From: CAZEBW01 sp964510205
GTDB taxonomy: Bacteria; Chloroflexota; Anaerolineae; VGOG01
Reading direction: 5' to 3'
Assembly (NCBI GenBank): GCA_964510205.1
Contig: CAZEBW010000030.1
Location: 1-38,653 of the forward strand
Length of the DNA stretch: 38,653 nucleotides
Shown here: piece after piece, positions 1 through 5,723 of the stretch
How the letters are laid out: each line of letters opens with the position of its first letter
How positions within the stretch are numbered: position 1 is the stretch's first letter
Made by a program: the position numbers and the translations under genes
The notes under the pieces: model-generated
The model's database searches: none
Told to the model about the DNA's origin: nothing
What the model saw: the letters and a program-made list of their open reading frames with translations, nothing else

Positions 1-54
1 GATGGTGCCGACATTCACGTGGGGCTTCGTCCTCTCGAAATGTTCCTTTGCCAT
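1..54 (-). CDS. tuf: Elongation factor Tu, N-terminal fragment (cut by window edge)
   Basis: The minus strand from an ATG at 54 reads MAKEHFERTKPHVNVGTI, the conserved N-terminus of EF-Tu, which delivers aminoacyl-tRNA to the ribosome as a GTP complex. Only 18 codons lie inside the window; the GTPase P-loop would come next. An AGGAGG-like purine stretch (reverse complement of cctcct, 67-72) lies upstream, about 12 nt from the ATG, somewhat far for a Shine-Dalgarno site. The gene follows three tRNA genes on the same strand, the arrangement known from thrU-tyrU-glyT-thrT-tufB of Escherichia coli. Co-transcription with those tRNAs from the promoter at 531-559 is inferred. Identity rests on the N-terminal signature and the context. 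Confidence 0.9.
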   Translation of the reverse strand, partial: MAKEHFERTKPHVNVGTI

Positions 55-81
55 TTTCTCAAAAACCTCCTGATGATTTTC

Positions 82-157
82 TGGAGCCCACGAGCGGATT
101 TGAACCGCTGACCTCCTCCTTACCAAGAAGGTGCTCTACCGCCTGAGCTACGTGGGC
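82..157 (-). tRNA. tRNA-Thr (anticodon GGU)
   Basis: Reverse complement folds as a full cloverleaf: acceptor GCCCACG/CGTGGGC, D arm GCTC/GAGC, anticodon stem CCTTC/GGAGG with loop TTGGTAA (anticodon GGT), T arm AGCGG/CCGCT with TTCAAAT. The 3' CCA is encoded (82-84). It is the last tRNA before tuf. Confidence 0.96.
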
Positions 158-161
158 AAAT

Positions 162-237
162 CCTGGCGACACCGAGGCGCCAGGTTGATGAGGCTCCGAG
201 GAGTTGCTCTCCTCGTTGACTCGGAACTCGTTGCCTC
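162..237 (-). other. tRNA spacer with two stem-loops
   Basis: The spacer between tRNA-Tyr and tRNA-Thr(GGU) has no tRNA fold but holds two inverted repeats: CCTGGCG/CGCCAGG at 162-168 and 178-184, and a nested structure with outer arms GAGGC/GCCTC (190-194, 233-237) and inner TCCGAG/CTCGGA (195-200, 220-225). In E. coli a tRNA-Gly gene occupies this slot. A role in precursor processing is only a guess. Confidence 0.4.
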
Positions 238-251
238 ATTGGCTTCTTCAG

Positions 252-333
252 TGGGCAGGGGGGGATTCGAACCTCCGAAGGCTGAGCCAGCGATTTTACA
301 GACCGCTCCCTTTGGCCACTTGGGTACCTGCCC
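252..333 (-). tRNA. tRNA-Tyr (anticodon GUA)
   Basis: Reverse complement gives acceptor GGGCAGG/CCTGCCC, anticodon loop CTGTAAA (anticodon GTA), a long class II variable arm (82 nt overall) and T arm GGAGG with TTCGAAT. This matches bacterial tRNA-Tyr. CCA is not encoded; after discriminator A comes CTG. Confidence 0.95.
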
Positions 334-366
334 TTGATTGATCCACCTTTTGCGGTGATTACTTCA

Positions 367-411
367 GGCTCCTGACGACCGGACTATCCGATCAACTGAC
401 TTCCAGGAGCC
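367..411 (-). repeat. 8-bp inverted repeat pairing the tRNA-Thr(UGU) 3' end with its trailer
   Basis: GGCTCCTG (367-374) and CAGGAGCC (404-411) are perfect complements separated by 29 nt. The second arm includes the last four bases of tRNA-Thr(UGU), so in the precursor the 3' end could pair with downstream sequence. Possible processing signal; function inferred. Confidence 0.4.
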
Positions 412-479
412 GACGGTCGGACTCGAACCGACAACCTACTCTTTACAAGAGAGTTGCTCTACCATTGAGCTACGTCGGC
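408..479 (-). tRNA. tRNA-Thr (anticodon UGU)
   Basis: Reverse complement: acceptor GCCGACG/CGTCGGC, D arm GCTC/GAGC, anticodon stem ACTCT/AGAGT with loop CTTGTAA (anticodon TGT), T arm GTCGG with TTCGAGT. After discriminator T the genome reads CCT, so CCA is not fully encoded. It is the first tRNA of the operon. Confidence 0.95.
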
Positions 480-530
480 CTTGCCACACACTGTTACGGT
501 CGAGTTTCCTAAGCCGACGCTAACAGTGAT

Positions 531-559
531 AGTATAATGAAATTCGTGGGAAATGTCAA
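531..559 (-). promoter_or_regulatory. Promoter of the tRNA-tuf operon
   Basis: On the minus strand TTGACA (554-559), a 17-nt spacer and TATACT (531-536): near-perfect sigma-70 type. Predicted start near 524, about 45 nt before tRNA-Thr(UGU). Such strength suits a stable-RNA/tuf operon. Confidence 0.85.
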
Positions 560-571
560 ATCTCCTCGGCG

Positions 572-1318
572 TTAGCCTTTTGTCTCTCGCTGCTGCCACA
601 CCTCGTAGAGGGCGATGGAGCCGGCCACAGCCGCGTTCAGCGAGCTGATCTCGCCTCGCATGGGCAACTTGATCAACAAATCACAAGTCTCCCCAACCAG
701 CCGTCCCATGCCCCTGCCCTCGCTTCCCACCACCAGGGCCAGAGGCATTGCCAGATCGGTTTGATGATACAGTTGGGCCTGCGGCACGTCCTCCAGACCC
801 ACCATCCAAAGCCCCTGGGCCTTGAGCTCCTTCATGGTCCGCACCAGGTTGGTCACCTGGGCTACCAAGAGGTGCTCTGTGGCTCCGGCTGAGGAATTGA
901 CCACCGCCGGGGTGACCCCCACCGCACGCCGCTTGGGGATAATGACGCCGTGAGCGCCCACAATTTCCGCGGTGCGCAACAGGGCGCCGAAGTTTTGAGG
1001 GTCCTGGAGACAATCCAGCATCAGCACCAGGGCCATTTCTTGGCGCTGACGGGCCTCGGCCAGAATCTCCTCTAATCCGACGTAGGCATACGGAGCGGCT
1101 TCGGCAGCGATGCCCTGATGGTTGAAGTCGCCCATCTTGTCCAGTTGTCGCCGTTCCACTCGCTGGATTGCCGCCCCATTCTCGCTGGCCAGTCTGACGA
1201 TGTCAGCCAAGATGCCTGTCTCTTTCATGCCTTGAGCCAAGACAAGCTTGTAGGTCTTCCGTCGCCCGGCCCTCAGGGCCTCCCGCACCGCGTTGCGGCC
1301 ATAGAGGATCTCTCTCAT
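572..1318 (-). CDS. rlmB: 23S rRNA (guanosine-2'-O)-methyltransferase RlmB, SpoU/TrmH family
   Basis: 248 residues from the ATG at 1318, a normal length for the family. The N-terminal substrate-binding domain (1-75, starting MREILYGRNAVREAL) resembles ribosomal protein L30e. The SPOUT domain shows motif 1 DPQNFGALLRTAE (106-118), motif 2 LVVGSEGRGM (195-204) and motif 3 LPMRGEISSLNAAVAGS (218-234), which build the knotted S-adenosylmethionine site; Asn109 and Arg115 are the usual catalytic neighbourhood. RlmB methylates the 2'-OH of G2251 in the ribosomal P loop. Starting further upstream would run into cysS coding sequence, while this ATG is 7 nt after the cysS stop. cysS-rlmB adjacency is also seen in Bacillus. 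Confidence 0.93.
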   Translation of the reverse strand: MREILYGRNAVREALRAGRRKTYKLVLAQGMKETGILADIVRLASENGAAIQRVERRQLDKMGDFNHQGIAAEAAPYAYVGLEEILAEARQRQEMALVLMLDCLQDPQNFGALLRTAEIVGAHGVIIPKRRAVGVTPAVVNSSAGATEHLLVAQVTNLVRTMKELKAQGLWMVGLEDVPQAQLYHQTDLAMPLALVVGSEGRGMGRLVGETCDLLIKLPMRGEISSLNAAVAGSIALYEVWQQRETKG

Positions 1319-1325
1319 ACCGGCC

Positions 1326-2768
1326 CTACTTCGCCAACCGCCATCTTGCCCCCTCAGGGCGATCTTCCAGAACGATGCCCATCTCAGCCATTCGAGCGCG
1401 GATCTCGTCTGCCAAATCCCACTCTTGGGCTTCTCGCAACTTGTCACGGGTCTCAATCAAGAGTTCGATGAGAGGCTCTTCTAGGCCCGTCATCTCCGTG
1501 GCAAGGTCTTCGGGGATGACGCCCAGTATGTCGTCACCCAACTCGCGGTAGAGGTCATTGATGGCCTCTAGGGTCTCGCGGCTGATCTCGTTTTCGGAAT
1601 CCAGCAGGGTGTTGACTTTTTTGTTGAGATCGAACAAGGCGCCAATGGCTGCCGCCGTATTGAAGTCACTGTCCATGCCCGCCAGGAAGCGCGCCTTGTG
1701 CTCTGCGAGCGTGGCCGCGAAAGCCTCGTCCAGTTCGCCATCTTCGGCCCAGGCGAGCCGCTCTCGCACGGCCTGCACCGTCCCGTGGAGGCGCTCTAGC
1801 CCCTTGGCCGCGGCTTGCAGAGCCTCTTCGCTGAAGTCCAGCGGGCTGCGGTAGTGGCCGCCCAGGATGAAGAAGCGGATGGCCAGGGGCGCATAGTGCT
1901 TAAATGCTTCCCTCAGCGTGACGAAGTTGCCCAAGGATTTGTGCATCTCCTCGCCCTTGATCATCAACATTCCGTTGTGCAGCCAATAGCGGCAAAAGGG
2001 CGTCCCCGTAGCCGCCTCCGATTGAGCTATCTCGCAATCGTGGTGAGGGAATTTGTTCTCCATGCCACCGCCGTGGATGTCGAAAGGCTGTCCCAGGTAC
2101 TTGGTAGACATGGCCGAGCACTCTACATGCCAGCCGGGGAAACCCCAACTCCACGGGCTTGGCCAGCGCATGATGTGCTCCGGCTCCGCCCTCCTCCAGA
2201 GGGCGAAGTCGGCCGGGTGACGCTTGTCGGGATTGACCTCCACCCGCGCTCCCTCCATCAACTCCTCCACCCGCCGGCCAGAGAGCTTGCCGTACTCAGG
2301 CCATTTGGCCACGCCGAAGTAGACCGAACCGTTGGCCTCGTAGGCATAGCCCTTCTCGATGAGGGTTTTGATCAACTCGATCTGCTCTGGGATGTGACCG
2401 CTGGCTCGCGGCGAGATGTCGGGACGCAACACGTTTAGGGTATCCATGTCCTCGAAGTATCGCCGGGTATAGGTTTCCACCAATTCCATAGGCTCTACCC
2501 GCTCTCGAGCCACTCCCCTCATGATACGATCCTCGCCCGAATCGAGAAGGTGGCCCACGTCGGTTATGTTCTGGACATAGCGCACCTTGTAGCCAAGATA
2601 GCGCAAGTAGCGCACGATGGTGTCGAAGTTAACGTACGTTTTGCCGTGGCCGAGGTGAGCATCTTCGTAGACCGTCGGTCCGCAGACATAGATACCAACC
2701 CGCCCTTCGTGCAGGGGTACAAATTCCTCTTCTTGACGGGTTAGCGAATTATATACTTTCAAAGTCAT
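1326..2768 (-). CDS. cysS: Cysteine--tRNA ligase
   Basis: 480 residues; charges tRNA-Cys with cysteine in the cytosol. The start at 2768 (MTLKVYNSLT) follows an AAGGA ribosome site; an open frame continues upstream through a palindromic repeat but is not expected to be translated. Class I signature HLGH is at 38-41. Zinc ligands are Cys29 (YVCGPTVYE), Cys217 (GWHVECS), His242 or His243 and Glu246 (PHHDCE). The KMSKS loop is unusual: residues 274-278 read EMHKS, keeping the second Lys and Ser but replacing the first Lys with Glu and the first Ser with His. The C-terminal DALR-type helical tRNA-binding domain is present (about 350-480). Operon with rlmB. Confidence 0.97.
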   Translation of the reverse strand: MTLKVYNSLTRQEEEFVPLHEGRVGIYVCGPTVYEDAHLGHGKTYVNFDTIVRYLRYLGYKVRYVQNITDVGHLLDSGEDRIMRGVARERVEPMELVETYTRRYFEDMDTLNVLRPDISPRASGHIPEQIELIKTLIEKGYAYEANGSVYFGVAKWPEYGKLSGRRVEELMEGARVEVNPDKRHPADFALWRRAEPEHIMRWPSPWSWGFPGWHVECSAMSTKYLGQPFDIHGGGMENKFPHHDCEIAQSEAATGTPFCRYWLHNGMLMIKGEEMHKSLGNFVTLREAFKHYAPLAIRFFILGGHYRSPLDFSEEALQAAAKGLERLHGTVQAVRERLAWAEDGELDEAFAATLAEHKARFLAGMDSDFNTAAAIGALFDLNKKVNTLLDSENEISRETLEAINDLYRELGDDILGVIPEDLATEMTGLEEPLIELLIETRDKLREAQEWDLADEIRARMAEMGIVLEDRPEGARWRLAK

Positions 2769-2784
2769 TTTTCCTTCTCCTTGA

Positions 2785-2869
2785 GTGTGGCTAAAATCTG
2801 TGGAAGGTAGTAGCGACTTCAGTCGCTTGGAACGACTAAAGTCGTCACTACCACAAGTTTTAGCCACAC
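2785..2869. repeat. 85-bp palindromic element upstream of cysS
   Basis: Perfect 12-bp terminal arms GTGTGGCTAAAA (2785-2796) and TTTTAGCCACAC (2858-2869) enclose a second imperfect palindrome built on GTAGTAGCGACTTCAGTCG and its near-complement. The whole could fold into one long hairpin. It lies 17 bp before the cysS start codon, so it would be in the cysS 5' UTR. It resembles small dispersed MITE-like elements, but no second copy is in the window. Confidence 0.7.
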
Positions 2870-2920
2870 CCTCTCCTTAAATGGCATGTTCACTCTACCT
2901 CGACAATGTTAAATTTCGTG

Positions 2921-2935
2921 AGAAACCTGGTTTCT
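2921..2935. repeat. Short palindrome with AAACCTGGTTTCT core
   Basis: AGAAACCTGGTTTCT is a palindrome around one central base. Its 13-nt core AAACCTGGTTTCT recurs at 21572-21584 in the leader of the first giant gene. Possibly a dispersed repeat or a binding site; only two copies are seen. Confidence 0.4.
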
Positions 2936-2977
2936 TGACCCTGGCTGAACGGTTAGCTCAGGGTTACTGCTGATCTA

Positions 2978-4030
2978 CTACCCCAGGCGCGCAAAGATCA
3001 TGCGCCCTGCGGAGGTTTGCAGGACCTTAGTGACTATGACCTCAATGGTTCTGCCAATATAGTTGCGTCCATTCTCTACCACCACCATGGTACCATCATC
3101 CAAATAACCTACGCCCTGGCCCAGTTCCTTGCCCTCCTGAATGATGTGCACTTCCATTGATTCGCCGGGTAGGAGGACGGTCTTGACCGCGTTGGCCAGT
3201 TCGTTGATATTGAGCACAGGCACGCCCTGCAACTCCGCCACCCGGTTGAGGTTGTAATCATTGGTAACAATGGCGCAGCCCAGCTTCTTGCCCAACATGA
3301 CCAGCTTGTCATCAACCTCCTGCGCTTCCTCCACATCTATGTCGTCAATCTGGATCGGTACCACCGATTCCTTCCGCAGCTTGTTGAGCATATCCAATCC
3401 CCGCCGACCTCGGTTGCGGCGCAGCATGTCCGAAGAGTCGGCGATGTGCTGAAGCTCGTTTAGGACAAATCGCGGTATCAGCATGGTGCCGCTGATGAAG
3501 CCCGTGCGGCTGATGTCCGCGATGCGCCCATCAATGATCACGCTGGTGTCCAGGAGGACGGGGGGACTCTCCGCGCCATACTGGCGGAGGCCTCTGCCTT
3601 TCAAGGGCAGCCGCCCGCTGATAAGGCCCACCATGTCCTGCTGCCGTACGGTCATCACCGCTATGCCCAAATAGCCGAAGAGGATGGCGCCGATGAAGGG
3701 TAGTACCTGACCCAAGATCCCAGGCAGGAGTGACAGGGGCCAAGCAAGGAGGGCGGCGACAATCAGACCAATGATTAGGCCGATGGTAGCAGCGACTAAC
3801 TGCTGGGTGGGAAGCTGGCGAATCTTGCTTCGCACCCACGAAAAAGGCTTGGTGGTCAACCACGGCGTGACAAATAGCCCTAAGGCCGCACCAGTCAGAG
3901 GGAAAACGATATTAATAACATAACCAACGTAAGGTTCAGAGACCACATCGGTCAAGAAGCCGCTCGCATACCAGCCGGCAAGGGCGAAAACCAACATCCC
4001 GATTAGACGCAATACGAGCTCTACTCTCAT
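2978..4030 (-). CDS. YacL-type membrane protein with PIN and TRAM domains
   Basis: 350 residues from the ATG at 4030, preceded by GGAGGT with good spacing. Hydrophobic helices at about 6-26, 36-57, 80-106 and 110-127 anchor the protein. A PIN nuclease fold follows (about 157-283) with acidic residues Asp161 (LLDTSVIIDGRI), Glu192 (VLNELQHIAD), Asp240 or Asp241 and Asp258 (VTNDYN) placed as in metal-dependent PIN ribonucleases. A TRAM RNA-binding domain ends it (about 286-350). Length and order match Bacillus YacL, which sits in the same neighbourhood (clpC-radA-disA-yacL). The RNA target is unknown. Likely a membrane-tethered RNA-cleaving or RNA-binding protein. Confidence 0.9.
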   Translation of the reverse strand: MRVELVLRLIGMLVFALAGWYASGFLTDVVSEPYVGYVINIVFPLTGAALGLFVTPWLTTKPFSWVRSKIRQLPTQQLVAATIGLIIGLIVAALLAWPLSLLPGILGQVLPFIGAILFGYLGIAVMTVRQQDMVGLISGRLPLKGRGLRQYGAESPPVLLDTSVIIDGRIADISRTGFISGTMLIPRFVLNELQHIADSSDMLRRNRGRRGLDMLNKLRKESVVPIQIDDIDVEEAQEVDDKLVMLGKKLGCAIVTNDYNLNRVAELQGVPVLNINELANAVKTVLLPGESMEVHIIQEGKELGQGVGYLDDGTMVVVENGRNYIGRTIEVIVTKVLQTSAGRMIFARLG

Positions 4031-4351
4031 TCTTTCCACCTCCACTTTTGTTTTTGATAAATCAATGATGACCAGAGACAAAAATGAGTGTACCGCTAAG
4101 GCGCCGCGTACACTCAAACAGACAACGTGGTGCTAAAATACTGCAAGTTGGCGTCAAGGTCCCAAGAGGCCAATGCAGAGTTTCTGTGTTATCCTGTTGA
4201 CGTGCGATCGGTACGAATAAAGAGAGATAAGTCCTATGAAATTATGGTCTGGCCAAGATTCTCCACTGGGCGAAGGTCTCTGACCGAGCCCAAAGACCCA
4301 GCGGCTGCGGTCACGAGACTTTGCTAGACTTTCGAGCGAATGATAGCAGAA
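4031..4351. other. Gap between radA and the PIN/TRAM gene
   Basis: 321 bp with no convincing gene. A plus-strand frame at 4127-4327 (66 codons) has no ribosome site and no recognisable features. The gap contains the hairpin at 4276-4319 and a weak minus-strand promoter-like TTGACG at 4152-4157 without a good -10. The PIN/TRAM gene could have its own promoter here, but none is clear. Confidence 0.5.
4276..4319 (-). terminator. Hairpin downstream of radA
   Basis: Arms GTCTC, GACCG and AGCC (4276-4290) pair with GGCT, CGGTC and GAGAC (4303-4319), about 14 bp with small bulges. It lies about 30 nt after the radA stop. There is no U-run, so it is a possible RNA 3'-end structure rather than a standard intrinsic terminator. 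Confidence 0.35.
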
Positions 4352-5719
4352 TTATTCCTTGATCAGAGACACCTGCAGGGCCTCTTTTAGTGAACGAACG
4401 CCGATGACCTCGATCCCGTCGGAGGCAATCTCCTGACGGCGAAAAGACTTGGGTACCAGGCAGCGCTTGAAACCCAGCTTGGCCGCCTCATTCAATCGCT
4501 TGGATAGCTGCCCCACCGCCCTGAGCTCGCCCGACAGGCCGATCTCGCCCACGATGGCCAGGTCCGCCGCCACCGGGGCGTCCTTGAAGCTGGAAGCAAT
4601 GGCGGTAGCCACAGCCAGGTCCGCTGCCGGCTCGTTTATCTTCAGCCCGCCCACCACATTTACGAAGATGTCTTGATCGGAGAGCCGCAGCCCCACCCGC
4701 TTGGTGAGCACCGCCGCCAAGAGCAGCAGGCGGTTGAAATCTACTCCATTGGCTGTCCGGCGGGGCAAGCCAAAGCTGGTGGTGCTGGCCAGGGCTTGGA
4801 TCTCCACCAGGAGAGGGCGCGTGCCCTCCAACGTGACGGCTATCGTCGAGCCGGCTGCGTTGGGCAGCCGTTCAGCTAAGAAGGCTTCAGAGGGATTGGT
4901 TACCTCGACCATCCCTCGGCTTCCCATCTCGAAGACGCCCACGTCAGAAGTTGCCCCGAAGCGATTCTTGACACTGCGGAGCAGCCGATAGGCGTGGAAG
5001 CGATCGCCCTCCAGATACAGTACGGTGTCTACTATGTGTTCCAGGACCTTAGGCCCGGCGATGGATCCGGCTTTGGTCACGTGGCCCACCAGGAAGATGG
5101 GAATACCTTCCCCCTTGGCCACCTGTCTCAGGCGGGAAGCGCACTCGCGCACTTGGCTGATGCTCCCCGCGCTGGACTTCAACTCGTCCAGGTACACCGT
5201 TTGGATGGAGTCAACGACCACCATCTTGGGCGCGAGTTCCTGGATGTGCTGTACAATGATGTCTAGATTGGTCTCTGTCAGCAGATAGAGCTGGTCGGTG
5301 TTGATCCCCAGGCGTTGGGCGCGCATCTTGATCTGCTGCGCCGACTCCTCGCCGGAGACGTAAAGCACCTCGCCAACCACTTTGGTCAACAGGACCGAAA
5401 CCTGCAACAGCAGGGTGGATTTGCCGATGCCCGGATCGCCCCCCACCAGAACCAGCGAGCCGGGCACGATGCCCCCTCCCAACACGCGGGAGAACTCGGG
5501 CATGGGCAGTTGCAGGCGCTCTAGCCCGTCACTCGTCACCTCCGAGAGACGCTGGGGCTTGCTGCGCGGCGCCACACGCGAAAGGGGAGTGCGCGCCTTA
5601 CTCTCCACCACCGTCTCTACCAGAGTGTTCCATTCACCACATTCGGTGCAGCGCCCCATCCACTTTGGCGAGGTGCTGCCGCACTGCTGGCAGACGAATT
5701 GAGTGCGCGTCTTAGCCAT
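4352..5719 (-). CDS. radA: DNA repair protein RadA
   Basis: 455 residues, standard length. N-terminal zinc finger with Cys10, Cys13, Cys24 and Cys27; RecA-like ATPase with Walker A GDPGIGKS (94-101) and Walker B MVVVDS (166-171); the RadA signature KNRFG at 251-255; C-terminal Lon-protease-like domain. RadA promotes branch migration of recombination intermediates. The start at 5719 (MAKTRTQFVCQQCG) is 4 nt after the clpC stop, so the two are transcriptionally and probably translationally coupled. clpC-radA adjacency is typical of Gram-positive bacteria. Confidence 0.97.
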   Translation of the reverse strand: MAKTRTQFVCQQCGSTSPKWMGRCTECGEWNTLVETVVESKARTPLSRVAPRSKPQRLSEVTSDGLERLQLPMPEFSRVLGGGIVPGSLVLVGGDPGIGKSTLLLQVSVLLTKVVGEVLYVSGEESAQQIKMRAQRLGINTDQLYLLTETNLDIIVQHIQELAPKMVVVDSIQTVYLDELKSSAGSISQVRECASRLRQVAKGEGIPIFLVGHVTKAGSIAGPKVLEHIVDTVLYLEGDRFHAYRLLRSVKNRFGATSDVGVFEMGSRGMVEVTNPSEAFLAERLPNAAGSTIAVTLEGTRPLLVEIQALASTTSFGLPRRTANGVDFNRLLLLAAVLTKRVGLRLSDQDIFVNVVGGLKINEPAADLAVATAIASSFKDAPVAADLAIVGEIGLSGELRAVGQLSKRLNEAAKLGFKRCLVPKSFRRQEIASDGIEVIGVRSLKEALQVSLIKE

Positions 5720-5723
5720 TCCG

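Noticed and set aside
158..251. Possible tRNA-Gly between tRNA-Tyr and tRNA-Thr(GGU), expected from the E. coli order
   Set aside because: No TTC-type T loop with pairing acceptor arms; only nested hairpins.
2769..2867. N-terminal extension of cysS by 33 codons
   Set aside because: It translates a palindromic repeat element, while the ATG at 2768 has a good ribosome site and gives the normal CysS N-terminus.
4152..4157. TTGACG as -35 of a PIN/TRAM gene promoter
   Set aside because: No TATAAT-like hexamer at 16-18 nt; too weak to list as a promoter.
4127..4327. Plus-strand open frame of 66 codons between radA and the PIN/TRAM gene
   Set aside because: No ribosome site, no recognisable composition or motif, and a weak promoter only; probably chance in a gap.
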